Positions 17,482 through 26,381 of a stretch of DNA of 35,135 bases are shown in pieces. The notes beneath the pieces are model-generated. The model searched no databases and was not told the origin of the DNA. It was given only the letters and a program-made list of their open reading frames with translations. Position 1 is the stretch's first letter; each line of letters opens with the position of its first letter. The translations under genes and the position numbers were made by a program. Source of the stretch: Frankia nepalensis (GTDB taxonomy: Bacteria; Actinomycetota; Actinomycetes; Frankiales; Frankiaceae); NCBI RefSeq assembly GCF_016786325.1, contig NZ_JADWYU010000194.1, positions 1-35,135 on the forward strand. Reading direction: 5' to 3'.

Positions 17482-18966
17482 TCAGCCTTCCGGGTGGGCG
17501 ACGGACTTGATCTCCAGGTACTGCTGGAACCCTTCGTAGCCGTTCTGACGGCCGACGCCGCTGGCTTTGAAGCCCCCGAATGGCAGGTCCGCGCCGTAGG
17601 CGGCGGAGCCGTTGACGCCGATGCTGCCGGTTCGCAGCCGCCGGGCGACCGCCAGCGCGTGCTGCACCGAGCCTGCCATCACATTGCCCGCGAGGCCGTA
17701 GACGCTGTCGTTCGCGATCCGGATGGCGTCTTCCTCATCCTCGAACGGGATGACGACGAGGACTGGACCGAAGATCTCCTCCTGGGCGATCGTCATCGCG
17801 TTGTCGACGTCGACGAACAGGGTCGGTTTGACGTAGAAACCCTTGTCACGGCCCACTGGCGCCTCGGTACCGCCGACGAGTAGCCGCGCGCCCTCGTCGA
17901 TGCCCGTCTGGATGTGGCCGACGACTCGCTCGCGCTGCCTGGCCGAGATCACTGGTCCGCACAGCGTGCCGGTCTCGCGCGGGTCGCCGGGGACGACGTT
18001 CTCGTAGATGTTCTTGAGAATCTCGACGCCTTCGGCGTAGCGCGAGCGGGGCAGCAGCATGCGGGTGGGGATGGCGCAGCCCTGGCCGGCATGCACGCAG
18101 GGGGCGATGCCGATCCGGCACGCCGCGGCGAGGTCGGCGTCCTCCAGCACGATGGTCGCCGACTTGCCGCCCAGTTCCAGGAACAGGCGCTTCATCGTCG
18201 CCGCGCCCTTTTCCATGATCCGCTTCCCGACCACGGTCGAGCCGGTGAAGGAGATCATGTCCACTTTCGGGGAGAGCGTGAGCTCCTCCCCGACCAGGTG
18301 GTCGGAGGCTGTCACGACGTTGACGACACCGGGCGGGATGTCCGTGTGCTCGAGGATCAGGCGTCCAAGCCGCGTCGCGTTGAACGGCGTGTCCGGCGCC
18401 GGCTTCAGCACGACCGTGTTCCCGGTCGCCAGGGCCTGGCCGAGCTTGTTCAGCGCGACCTCGAACGGGAAGTTCCACGGCACGATCGCGCCCACCACCC
18501 CGACCGGTTCGCGCCAGACCTTCCGCCACGCGCGTTGGTGGGTGACCTCGACGATCGCGTCGCCGAGGTCGATCTCCCAGGGGAACTCGTCCATCAGCCT
18601 GGCCGGGTAGGTCAATGCGTTGGACAGCGGGGCGTCCAGCTGCGGCCCGTGGGTCAGCGACCGCGGGCAGCCCACCTCGGAGATCAGCTCCTCGCGTAGT
18701 TCCTCCCGCTCGGACTCCAACGCCGCCTGTAACTGCTCGAGGCAGCGCTTGCGGAAGGCACGGTTCGCTGACCAGTCAGTGTCGTCGAAGGCGCGCCGGG
18801 CGGCGTCGATAGCACTGTGCATGTCCGTGGGAGAGGCGTCGGCGACCTGGCCGAGTACCTCTTCCGTGGCCGGGTTGATGTTGGTGAACGTCCCTGTGGC
18901 GCCGTCGACGAGCTTGCCGTCGATCAGCATTCTGGGCTCGAAACCGAGCGGCGAGGTGGCGGCCAT
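17482..18966 (-). CDS. NAD(P)-dependent aldehyde dehydrogenase
   Basis: The 494-residue protein carries the full family signature: PWNFPF (163-168), Lys188, FTGST (240-244), general-base Glu264 in LELGGK and catalytic Cys297 (GQGC). It oxidises an aldehyde to an acid in the cytoplasm. The start at 18966 is chosen for AGAGGGAG four bases or so upstream. An upstream in-frame extension to 19065 would overlap the next gene and is Pro/Arg-rich. It is the last gene of a minus-strand run with two acyl-CoA dehydrogenases and an amidohydrolase, so it may handle an aldehyde released by retro-aldol cleavage in the pathway. It ends 23 bases from the convergent diguanylate cyclase gene. Confidence 0.93.
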   Translation of the reverse strand: MAATSPLGFEPRMLIDGKLVDGATGTFTNINPATEEVLGQVADASPTDMHSAIDAARRAFDDTDWSANRAFRKRCLEQLQAALESEREELREELISEVGCPRSLTHGPQLDAPLSNALTYPARLMDEFPWEIDLGDAIVEVTHQRAWRKVWREPVGVVGAIVPWNFPFEVALNKLGQALATGNTVVLKPAPDTPFNATRLGRLILEHTDIPPGVVNVVTASDHLVGEELTLSPKVDMISFTGSTVVGKRIMEKGAATMKRLFLELGGKSATIVLEDADLAAACRIGIAPCVHAGQGCAIPTRMLLPRSRYAEGVEILKNIYENVVPGDPRETGTLCGPVISARQRERVVGHIQTGIDEGARLLVGGTEAPVGRDKGFYVKPTLFVDVDNAMTIAQEEIFGPVLVVIPFEDEEDAIRIANDSVYGLAGNVMAGSVQHALAVARRLRTGSIGVNGSAAYGADLPFGGFKASGVGRQNGYEGFQQYLEIKSVAHPEG

Positions 18967-19018
18967 GGTGCTCCCTCTCATGGGGCGCGGGCGTGTGGGT
19001 GGTCGGCCAGGGCTGGTG

Positions 19019-20296
19019 TCAGGCGCGGCGCGAGCCGCCGCGGGGCACGTCCCTGAACGGGACATCGCGGTCGAGCGCCGGCTCGCGGGGCATGCCGAGG
19101 ACCCGCTCGCTGACCACGTTGCGGGCCATCTCGGTGGTGCCGCCGCCGATGCAGGAGGTCTGGCGCATGAGGAAGCCGACCCCGGCCTGGGACGCGGCGC
19201 CGTCGTCGTCGGACCAGGCCGCGGCGGCCGGGCCGGCCAGCTCGGACTTGATCGTGGTGGTCCGTGCGCGGGCGGTGCCGCCGAACAGGCGGCTGACGGC
19301 GGCCGCCTGGTCGGACATGCGGCGGCTGGTCATGCCGGCGGAAATCCGTCGCGACAGTTCGTTGCTGACCACCTCGAGCATGCGGGCCTCACCGATGAGG
19401 TCCCGGGCGCAGGGGTCCGCCAGCCGGTCCGCGGCACGCGCGATGTCGATGGGCGCCGCGCCCCCGTTGCCTCGGGGTGCGCCGACCGGGTGGGTGACGT
19501 AGGACGACGTGAAGATCGTCCGCTCGTGGAACATCCAGCGGACACACACGGTCCAGCCGTTGTCGACGTCGCCGACCCGGTCGGCGTCGGGGACCACGAC
19601 GTCCGTGAGGTACTCCTGGCAGAAGTCCTTGCCGCCGTTGAGCATCTCGATCTGGCTGATCTCGATACCGGGCTGGCGGATCGGCAGGATGAACACGGTG
19701 AGGCCGCGGTGCTTCGGCACGTCCCAGTTGGTGCGGGCGAGGCAGAGCGCCCAGTCGGACCACCACGCGCCCGTGGTCCAGATCTTCGAACCGTTGAGCA
19801 CCCAGTCGTCGCCCTGGCGGACGGCGGAGGTCAGGGCCCCGGCGAGGTCGGAGCCGCCGCTGGGCTCGGAGAGAAACTGCATCCAGATCTCCTCGCCTTT
19901 GAGGATGGCGGGGAGGTGGCGTGTCTTCTGCTCCTCGGTCCCGAACTCGAGCAGCACCGCCGCGCAGGGGGCCATTGTCGGGATCTGGAACCGCGTCGGA
20001 CACTCGTAGCCGGCGAGTTCCTCGTTGAAGGCCCGTTGGTGCGCCGGAGTCAGCCCCTGCCCGGAGTACTTCCGGGGGATGCAGATCCCGGCGAATCCCG
20101 CGTCGAAGAACGCGCGCTGCAGTTGCCGCTCGTAGGCGACGGCGGCGAGTTCCTCCTCCGCCGAGACGCTGCCCAGGCCCATCGCCCGTTCGGCCGAATA
20201 GGGCTTCAGGCTGGCGCGGATCCAGGCGCGTGCTCGCAGGCGGAAGCTCTCGACGTCCTCGACGTCCTCGATCTCATCGCCGACCACGCCGTTCAT
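19019..20296 (-). CDS. acyl-CoA dehydrogenase, subunit 1 of a likely pair
   Basis: The 425-residue flavoprotein shows the acyl-CoA dehydrogenase fold: an N-terminal helical domain, then FLSEPSGGSD (141-150), GSKIWTTGA (169-177) and the C-terminal GGGTTEMARNVVSERVLGMP, typical of the FAD-binding end. It would introduce a C=C bond next to the thioester of an acyl-CoA. Its start overlaps the stop of the upstream acyl-CoA dehydrogenase gene (ATGA), so the two are probably co-translated. Such pairs form alpha2beta2 enzymes in actinobacterial steroid side-chain breakdown, which accept bulky ring-bearing acyl-CoAs. The aldehyde dehydrogenase follows 52 bases downstream. Confidence 0.9.
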   Translation of the reverse strand: MNGVVGDEIEDVEDVESFRLRARAWIRASLKPYSAERAMGLGSVSAEEELAAVAYERQLQRAFFDAGFAGICIPRKYSGQGLTPAHQRAFNEELAGYECPTRFQIPTMAPCAAVLLEFGTEEQKTRHLPAILKGEEIWMQFLSEPSGGSDLAGALTSAVRQGDDWVLNGSKIWTTGAWWSDWALCLARTNWDVPKHRGLTVFILPIRQPGIEISQIEMLNGGKDFCQEYLTDVVVPDADRVGDVDNGWTVCVRWMFHERTIFTSSYVTHPVGAPRGNGGAAPIDIARAADRLADPCARDLIGEARMLEVVSNELSRRISAGMTSRRMSDQAAAVSRLFGGTARARTTTIKSELAGPAAAAWSDDDGAASQAGVGFLMRQTSCIGGGTTEMARNVVSERVLGMPREPALDRDVPFRDVPRGGSRRA

Positions 20297-21450
20297 GCCG
20301 CTCCTTCAGGGCGCGCGCCGGCGCCGCGCCGCTCGACGATGTCCGCGATCCGCTGGCGGTGCTCGCCCGGAGTGCCGTACAGCACCCGGTTCAGGGCGAC
20401 CCGCCGCAGGAACAGGTGCAGGTCGTGTTCGAACGTCAGGCCGATGCCACCATGCAGCTGCACGCATTCCTGCAGCAACTCGCCGCCGTAGTCGCCGATG
20501 AAGGCCTTGGCGACGCTGACGAGTTCCGCCGCGTCCGGCAGGTCGGCCGCGACCGCGGCGGCCGCGCTGTCGGCGATGGCATGGCCTGCCTCGAGCCACG
20601 TCTTCATGTCCGCGAACCGGTGCTTCAGTGCCTGGTAAGAAGCGAGCGGCCGACCGAAGCTGTGGCGGTCGAATGCCCACCCTACGGCGCTGTCGAACGC
20701 CGTCTGCATCGCGCCGACGGCTTCGGCGCACAGAATCGTCAGCGCCAGTTGAAGCTGGCGCTCGACCTGTTCGGCGGCCGCCCCGACCTCGCCGACCACG
20801 GCGGCGGTGGGAAGGCGAACGTGGTCGAAGGCAACGGCGTCGAACCGACGGGTGAGGTCGACGGTGCGCAAGGGGGTGGTCGACACGCCGGGGGTATCCA
20901 CCGGCACGAGCACCTGGGTGAGTCCCCCGCCGGTCCGCCCGGTGACGAGCAGGTAACGTGCTTGTCCCGCCGCCTCGACGGGCCGCTTGATCCCGTTCAC
21001 CACGACGTCGGCGCCCTCGACGGCGATCTCGAGCGCGATGTCGCCCAGTCGGCCGTATGGCGGCGGCTCGGCATAGCACCACGCCGCGATCGCCTCCCCG
21101 GACAGCAGTTCGCCGACGACCTCGGCGTGCGCCTGGCCGCCGGTCCCGCTCAGCGCGGCGGCGACGACGTTGGTCGGCACAAGCGGGCCTGGCGCGGCGT
21201 GGCGGCCGAACTCGTAGGCGACCAGCGACAGGTCGACGAGACCCTGGCCGCTGATACTGCCGCCACCGACCTCCTCGTTCACCAGCAGCGAGGTCCAACC
21301 GAGCTCCGCGCCGCGCCGCCAGTACTCGAGATCGTGGCCAGCTGGGCTGTCCCGCAGCCGACGGACCTGCTCCGCGGGTACCTGCTCCCGAAGGAACCTC
21401 GCCGTTGTCTCCCGGAAGAACTCCTGATCGGAGCTCAGCTCCACCAGCAT
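20293..21450 (-). CDS. acyl-CoA dehydrogenase, subunit 2 of a likely pair
   Basis: The 385-residue protein belongs to the shorter, more divergent acyl-CoA dehydrogenase type. Its C-terminus has QLHGGIGLTFEHDLHLFLRR, a block common in the partner subunit of heteromeric enzymes. The N-terminus (LSSDQEFFRETTARFLRE) is normal for the family. It overlaps the next dehydrogenase gene by 4 bases. The partnership is inferred from the overlap and from the different C-terminal signatures of the two proteins. Each could also work alone. Confidence 0.88.
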   Translation of the reverse strand: MLVELSSDQEFFRETTARFLREQVPAEQVRRLRDSPAGHDLEYWRRGAELGWTSLLVNEEVGGGSISGQGLVDLSLVAYEFGRHAAPGPLVPTNVVAAALSGTGGQAHAEVVGELLSGEAIAAWCYAEPPPYGRLGDIALEIAVEGADVVVNGIKRPVEAAGQARYLLVTGRTGGGLTQVLVPVDTPGVSTTPLRTVDLTRRFDAVAFDHVRLPTAAVVGEVGAAAEQVERQLQLALTILCAEAVGAMQTAFDSAVGWAFDRHSFGRPLASYQALKHRFADMKTWLEAGHAIADSAAAAVAADLPDAAELVSVAKAFIGDYGGELLQECVQLHGGIGLTFEHDLHLFLRRVALNRVLYGTPGEHRQRIADIVERRGAGARPEGAA

Positions 21451-21546
21451 CTGCTCGCTCGCTCCATAGGGGTCTGTGGCCGGCCGCCGGCGCCGGAAAC
21501 CAGCGCGGCCGGCTCCTCCGCGGCCCGGCCGGCGACCTGTCCCGCG

Positions 21547-21570
21547 CGCGGGGCGTCACCCGTCCCCGCG
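21547..21570 (-). terminator. possible attenuator hairpin
   Basis: A 7-bp stem (CGCGGGG with CCCCGCG) and 10-base loop lie 5 bases after the amidohydrolase stop on the minus strand, within the 124-base gap before the acyl-CoA dehydrogenase pair. It lacks a U-run and may only lower read-through. Confidence 0.3.
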
Positions 21571-21574
21571 GGCA

Positions 21575-22768
21575 TCAGCGCACGACGGTTTCCGGCGTGC
21601 CCATCAGGCGTGCCAGGTTGCCACCCATGATCTTGCGGATGACCCGATCGGGGACGCCCTCGAGCTCGTCGACGTAGGACGGCGGGTGCGCCAGCCCCTC
21701 AGGGTGCGGGTAATCGGAACCGAACAGGACCCGGTCCTCCCCGACCAGGTCCGCGAGGGCGCCCAGGTCCTCTTCCCAGAACGGGCTGATGTGGATGTTC
21801 CGCTTGAAGACCACCACCGGGTCCTCAAGGAAGTCCTGCGGAATCTTCTTGTAGAGGTCGGCGAGCTTCTTCAGTAGCGGCGCGGCCCACGTGCCGCCGT
21901 TTTCGATCACGGCGAGCTTCAGCTGGGGAAAGCGCGACAGCGCGCCGTGGCAGATGAACGCCGACACCGCGTCCTCGATCGCCCGCGACTGGTGCAGCAT
22001 GCGGAACGCCTGCGGTTGGAACGGCAGCATCTCCTGGTTGTTGCCCGCCCACGCGTTCGCGTAGTGCGCGTAGCCGCTGTCGGAGGCGTGCATGCCCACG
22101 AGGACGTCGTGCTCGACGACTCTCGCCCAGAACGGGTCGAACTCCGGCAGGGCGAACGAGCGCGAGCCACTGGCCGCGGGCACCGGCGCGGGTCGGATCA
22201 GCACGACCTTCGCGCCGTTGGCCACCGCCCAGTCGAGTTCCTCGATCGCCTTGTCGACGATGGGCAGGGTGATGACCGGCGTCGGGAAGATGCGGTCGGC
22301 GTAGTTGAAGCTCCAGGTTTCCAGCATCCACTCGTTGAGTGCGTGGACGGCGGCGTGGGTGAGCTCCAGATCATCCTTCATGCGCTCCTCGACCAGGCTG
22401 GCCAGGGTCGGGAAGAGGAGCGTCCGGTCGAGGCCCTGCTCGTCCATGAGTTCGAGCCGCGCCTTCGGCTCCCGCCAGGCCGGCAGGCAGCGCACCGGCG
22501 GTCCGAAGATCTCCCGGCGGGATTTTCCCTCCGGATTGCCCTTCCGGTAGTAGTCCTCCTGCGCGCCGGGACGGGCGACGACGTCGAAGGTCGGGTTGGG
22601 GATGTACTCGCTGACCTTTCCCCTCACCATGATCTTCGTCCGGCCGCGGACGTCGACGTAGTCGATGGCGCCCTTGTAGCGGTCGGGCAGGTGCTTGGTC
22701 AGCGCCTCCCGCGTCTCGTACATGTGGTTGTCCGCGTCGAAGATCGGGACGTCAACCAGCTCTGTCAT
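21575..22768 (-). CDS. Amidohydrolase-2 family metal enzyme
   Basis: A 397-residue TIM-barrel amidohydrolase. The first strand carries DADNH (11-15) in place of the usual HxH, so the likely metal ligands are Asp13 and His15. Later motifs are VLVGMHASDSG and LFGSDYPHPEG, the last with the conserved Asp. The family includes decarboxylases of ACMSD/resorcylate type and hydrolases of lactones or diketones. It heads a minus-strand operon with two acyl-CoA dehydrogenases and an aldehyde dehydrogenase, and is divergent from the P450 gene. The ATG has CGGAG 7 bases upstream. It is a distant relative of the amidohydrolase at 29354-30622, so the cluster has two members. Confidence 0.9.
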   Translation of the reverse strand: MTELVDVPIFDADNHMYETREALTKHLPDRYKGAIDYVDVRGRTKIMVRGKVSEYIPNPTFDVVARPGAQEDYYRKGNPEGKSRREIFGPPVRCLPAWREPKARLELMDEQGLDRTLLFPTLASLVEERMKDDLELTHAAVHALNEWMLETWSFNYADRIFPTPVITLPIVDKAIEELDWAVANGAKVVLIRPAPVPAASGSRSFALPEFDPFWARVVEHDVLVGMHASDSGYAHYANAWAGNNQEMLPFQPQAFRMLHQSRAIEDAVSAFICHGALSRFPQLKLAVIENGGTWAAPLLKKLADLYKKIPQDFLEDPVVVFKRNIHISPFWEEDLGALADLVGEDRVLFGSDYPHPEGLAHPPSYVDELEGVPDRVIRKIMGGNLARLMGTPETVVR

Positions 22769-22874
22769 GTCGTCGCTCCGAGTCCTGGAGACGTCCGCGC
22801 CGTCGGGCAGGCCCGTGCGCCCGTCTCCCCTGGTGCCGCGGTCCCCGCGCTGCCGGGGTTGTCGTGTCGCGGTC

Positions 22875-22903
22875 TTGACGCCAATTCGCGCAGCGAGTAT
22901 GAC
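22875..22903 (+). promoter_or_regulatory. sigma-70-type promoter of the P450 operon
   Basis: TTGACG (22875-22880), a 17-base spacer and TATGAC (22898-22903) lie 45 bases before the P450 ATG, in a locally AT-rich spot between divergent genes. AGGAGG at 22936-22941 gives a well-spaced ribosome site. No copy of the GAGACTGTCTC operator is present here. Confidence 0.6.
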
Positions 22904-22947
22904 ATGAATTCGAGAAGGGGTCCAGACCCGCCACTAGGAGGCTCCCG

Positions 22948-24141
22948 ATGACCGTCACGAGCACCAGCGACGTCTACTACGACCCCTACGACGTCGAGGC
23001 CGGCGCCGACCCGTTCCCGGTCTTCCGACGGCTCCGTGATGAGACACCCGTGTATCACAACGAACGGTACGACTTCTACGCCCTCAGCCGCCACACGGAT
23101 GTCGAGCGGGCACTGGCGCGGCACGACACCTACATCTCCGGGCGCGGCGTCCTGCTCGAGCAGATCCGGTCCGACGCACCGATCCCGCCAGGCACCGTGA
23201 TCTTCGAGGACCCGCCAGTCCACACCATCCACCGTGGCCTGCTTGCCAGGCTGTTCACGCCTCGCAAGATCGCCGCCCTCGAGCCTCAGGTCCGCGACTA
23301 CTGCGTGCGTGTCCTGGACCCGCTCGTCGGTGCCGGCGGCTTCGACTTCATCAAGGACCTCGGGCTACAGCTGCCGATGCGGGTGATCGGGATGCTCCTC
23401 GGCATCCCGGAGCAGGACCAGGCGGAGGTGCGCGACCGCTACGGCCGGCATGAGATGGGCAAGCCGGTCGAGTTCGAGGACGACTTCCTGGCCGGCGCGG
23501 TCTTCGCCGACTACGTCGACTGGCGCGCCCGGAACCCGTCCGACGACCTGATGACCGAGCTGATGACCGCCGAGTTCACCGACGAGCGCGGCGTCACGCG
23601 CACGCTGACCCGTGACGAACTGCTCGCCTACATCAACATCCTCGCCGCCGCCGGCAACGAGACGACCGGCCGCCTCATCGGCTGGGCCGGCCGGACCCTC
23701 GCCGACCACCCGGACCAGCGCCGCGAGCTCGTCGCGGACCCGGCGCTGGTCCCGAACGCCATCGAGGAGATCCTGCGCTTCCAGCCGCCCGCGCTGCAGA
23801 CCTGCCGGTACGTCGCCCAGGACGTCGAGATCCACGGCCGGACAGTGCCCGCCGGCAGCGTCATGATGCTCCTGCTCGCGTCCGCCAACCGGGACCCGCG
23901 GCGGTACTCGGCCCCGGACCCCGACACCTTCGACATCCATCGCAACGTCGGCCAGCACCTGACGTTCGCCCTTGGCGCGCACTACTGCCTCGGCGCGGCG
24001 CTCGCCCGGCTGGAGGGACGAGTCGTGCTGGAGGAGGTACTCCGGCGCTTCCCCGAGTGGGAGGTCGACGAGACGGAGGCCCGCCTGGTCTCGACGTCGA
24101 CCTTCCGGGGCTGGTCACGGCTGCCCGTCCGCACGCCCTGA
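22948..24141 (+). CDS. cytochrome P450
   Basis: A complete 397-residue bacterial P450. The I-helix oxygen-activation motif is AGNETT (235-240), and EEILR supplies the ExxR pair. The haem loop FALGAHYCLG (340-349) puts the haem-binding Cys at 347. It is soluble, with no membrane anchor, and needs external ferredoxin and reductase, not encoded nearby. It opens the plus-strand run and likely hydroxylates the pathway's hydrophobic substrate or a side-chain carbon. No subfamily can be named safely. Confidence 0.95.
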   Translation: MTVTSTSDVYYDPYDVEAGADPFPVFRRLRDETPVYHNERYDFYALSRHTDVERALARHDTYISGRGVLLEQIRSDAPIPPGTVIFEDPPVHTIHRGLLARLFTPRKIAALEPQVRDYCVRVLDPLVGAGGFDFIKDLGLQLPMRVIGMLLGIPEQDQAEVRDRYGRHEMGKPVEFEDDFLAGAVFADYVDWRARNPSDDLMTELMTAEFTDERGVTRTLTRDELLAYINILAAAGNETTGRLIGWAGRTLADHPDQRRELVADPALVPNAIEEILRFQPPALQTCRYVAQDVEIHGRTVPAGSVMMLLLASANRDPRRYSAPDPDTFDIHRNVGQHLTFALGAHYCLGAALARLEGRVVLEEVLRRFPEWEVDETEARLVSTSTFRGWSRLPVRTP

Positions 24142-24182
24142 CGGCCGCGCCGTCCACTCGTTCCAACCGAAAGGGGCACGTC

Positions 24183-25205
24183 TTGCCATCCGCACGCCAG
24201 GCACGGGAGTGGGTCGCCGACGGCGGCTTGCACGGGATCGGGGACTCGCTGTACACGCCCTTCAGCGGCCCAGACGGTGACGACATCGACTACGACGCCT
24301 ACCGGGCGCTGGTGCGCTACTGCGTCGGCGACCTGGGGCACCCCATGCTCTGGCTGACCAGCGGGCTGGCCGAGTGGTGGGCGCTGACGACGGAGGAACG
24401 CAAGAAGCTCGTCGAGGTCGCCATCGACGAGGCCCGCAAGATCGCGCCGGCGACCGTCATCCAGGCCTGCACGGTGGCGAACTCGGCCAAGGACACGGTC
24501 GAGCTCACCCGGCACGCGCAGCAGGCCGGCGCCGACATCTGCTTCCTGCAGACCCCGACGATGGAAGTGCACGGCGGCGAGGGCGTCCTGAACTTCTACC
24601 GCTACGTCGCGAACCGCACCGACATCGCTTTGGGCCTTTTCAACTCGCCGTCCTCGGGCTACGTGCTCACCCCGGCGGAGATCGCCCACATCGCCGCGGA
24701 GATCCCGGCGGTGTGCGCGCTCAAGCAGGGCACGATGCACTACGGCGACAGCCCGGTGATCCACCGGCTGACGCCCGAGCTGTTCATCTGGGAGTGCGAC
24801 TCGATCGCCTACCGGGCGGGCATGCTGCAGCAGGGCATCGTCGGCGCGGCACAGCTGGGCACCTCCGGCTACCTCTTCGAGACCCCCGAGAAGCGCATGT
24901 ACACCGAGTACTGGACGCTGATCTGGGAAGGTCGCATCGCCGAGGCGATCGAGCACGGCGCGGCGTCCGGCCTGACGGCGCTCTACGCGGAGAAGGGCGC
25001 CTGGTACACGCGCTACCCCGGCCGGCCGGGGTACTTCACCCACTGGTCCGAGGCCTACCGGTACGTCGCGACGATCATGGGCCTGCCCATGGGCGACTAC
25101 CCGCACGGCCGGCCGCCGCAGGCGGTCCTGCCCGAGGAGGCCAAGGCCCAGCTCCGGCGTGCCTACGAGAACGCCGGCCTGGTCAAGCAGCTGGCGGAGG
25201 TGTAG
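24183..25205 (+). CDS. DapA-fold (DHDPS/NAL superfamily) aldolase-like protein with Tyr-to-Phe change
   Basis: The 340-residue TIM-barrel protein has the Schiff-base Lys at 181 (CALKQGTMHYGD). The residue 28 positions earlier, Tyr133 in DapA, is Phe153 (LFNSPSSGY). The GTTGES-like loop is replaced by SGLAEWWALTTEE. The TTG start at 24183 has GAAAGGGG upstream and begins after the P450 stop. A longer frame would overlap that gene. The superfamily covers dihydrodipicolinate synthase and aromatic hydratase-aldolases. In this context a retro-aldol or hydratase-aldolase on a catabolic intermediate is more likely than lysine synthesis. It lies 41 bases after the P450 and 2 bases before the next gene. 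Confidence 0.82.
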   Translation: MPSARQAREWVADGGLHGIGDSLYTPFSGPDGDDIDYDAYRALVRYCVGDLGHPMLWLTSGLAEWWALTTEERKKLVEVAIDEARKIAPATVIQACTVANSAKDTVELTRHAQQAGADICFLQTPTMEVHGGEGVLNFYRYVANRTDIALGLFNSPSSGYVLTPAEIAHIAAEIPAVCALKQGTMHYGDSPVIHRLTPELFIWECDSIAYRAGMLQQGIVGAAQLGTSGYLFETPEKRMYTEYWTLIWEGRIAEAIEHGAASGLTALYAEKGAWYTRYPGRPGYFTHWSEAYRYVATIMGLPMGDYPHGRPPQAVLPEEAKAQLRRAYENAGLVKQLAEV

Positions 25206-25207
25206 AA

Positions 25208-26062
25208 GTGCCGCGCGACATCCGTGAGCTGACAGACGACCCCGAGGCGTACGCCGCCGAGCTCCACCGGCGCTGGACGGGACTGCTGAGCTACCGCTAC
25301 ATCGGCCGCAACCACAGTTCGATGAACACCGGTCCGGCCGACAACACCGTGACCCTGCGCCGCGACATGCGCAACGCCGCCGGCGGCCTGCTGGTCGCGC
25401 CGCTGTCGATCAGCTCGCCCGGGGGCAACGTGGGCTCCGACCTGGTGGCGGTCCCGAACCCGGTCATCCACTCCTGCCAGATCCTCGACGGCGCGCGGGA
25501 CGTCAGGCGCATCGAGGTGCTCGAGTCCGAGCCGCTGCACATCGGCAGCCGGATGGGCTACAGCCGCTCGAAGATCGTCGACGCGGACAACCCCGAGCGC
25601 GTCATCGCGTACACCGAGGGCCAAGGCGTCAAGATCGGGACGCCGCCCGGCGGGCTGAAGAAGATGGACGAGGCCAAGCTCGAGATCGTCGACGGCCCCG
25701 ACCTGCCGCCACTGTGGAAGGCGTTCGGCTGCGTGCGCCGCGACGACGGCCGCTGGACACTGCCCGCGCTCTCTGTCGAGCTCGCCTCGCCGGACGCGGC
25801 GCTGCACATCGGGCCGCAGCACGTGCTGCTCGAGACCGCCGCGGTGTCCGCCGCGGCCGAGCTGCTGGGCACCGACCGGCTCCAGATGCAGACGTGGCAC
25901 GTCATGTTCCTGTCGCGAGCCAAGGCTGGGCCGTTCCGGGCCGACGCGGAGGCCGACCGGGGCCCGGACGGCAAGGTCGGCGTCCGGGTGATCCTGTACG
26001 ACGAAGGGAACGGCAACCGGAAGGTCTCCACGGCCTCGGCCGTGCTGCAGACCGTCCCCTAG
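25208..26062 (+). CDS. double-hotdog thioesterase-like protein
   Basis: A 284-residue protein with two hotdog-like halves. The first contains LRRDMRNAAGGLLVAPLSIS. The second contains ALHIGPQHVLLETAAVSAAA followed by LQMQTWHVMFLSRAKAGPFR, typical of PaaI/4HBT-type acyl-CoA thioesterases. It probably hydrolyses or binds an acyl-CoA intermediate. The GTG start lies 2 bases after the aldolase-like stop, with GGAGG of its ribosome site inside the end of that gene, so the two are tightly coupled. A catalytic residue cannot be assigned with confidence. Confidence 0.68.
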   Translation: MPRDIRELTDDPEAYAAELHRRWTGLLSYRYIGRNHSSMNTGPADNTVTLRRDMRNAAGGLLVAPLSISSPGGNVGSDLVAVPNPVIHSCQILDGARDVRRIEVLESEPLHIGSRMGYSRSKIVDADNPERVIAYTEGQGVKIGTPPGGLKKMDEAKLEIVDGPDLPPLWKAFGCVRRDDGRWTLPALSVELASPDAALHIGPQHVLLETAAVSAAAELLGTDRLQMQTWHVMFLSRAKAGPFRADAEADRGPDGKVGVRVILYDEGNGNRKVSTASAVLQTVP

Positions 26063-26381
26063 GCCAGGGCCATCCATCGAACACCGCCGGCGCCATCGAA
26101 CGCCGCCAGCGCCGGCGCCGCCGATGCCGCGGGCACCGGGTCGGCTGGACGCCGGCCGCGGCGGACCGGCCGCTCCCGGGGCCACGACTCGGCTGTGAAC
26201 GTCAAGGCCGGCTGGGCGGCCCGCCGCGGCTCCGGGCGCAGCCGCGGCGGGCGGCCAGCCACGCACCGCTGCCCTGCGTGGGGACCCCGGCTCCAGGTCC
26301 GCACGGCCCGGGTGAAGAGGTGAGAACAGACCATGCCGCGCCCCGTCCGGCCGGCCTGTCGTCACGAGGGTGGAGGACCGC
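26063..26381. other. intergenic with 12-bp stem hairpin (26220-26251)
   Basis: No gene is seen. A strong inverted repeat, CCCGCCGCGGCT at 26220-26231 with its exact complement at 26240-26251 around an 8-base loop, could end the P450-aldolase-hotdog transcript or fold in a longer mRNA. Near-direct repeats (CATCGAAC.CCGCC) occur at 26092-26110. The CoA-transferase gene follows after its own ribosome site. Confidence 0.45.

Noticed and set aside
24374-26062. A single 562-codon frame spanning the aldolase-like gene and the hotdog gene.
   Set aside because: Its first 278 codons are an out-of-frame shadow of the aldolase-like gene. The hotdog protein starts at GTG 25208 with its own ribosome site.
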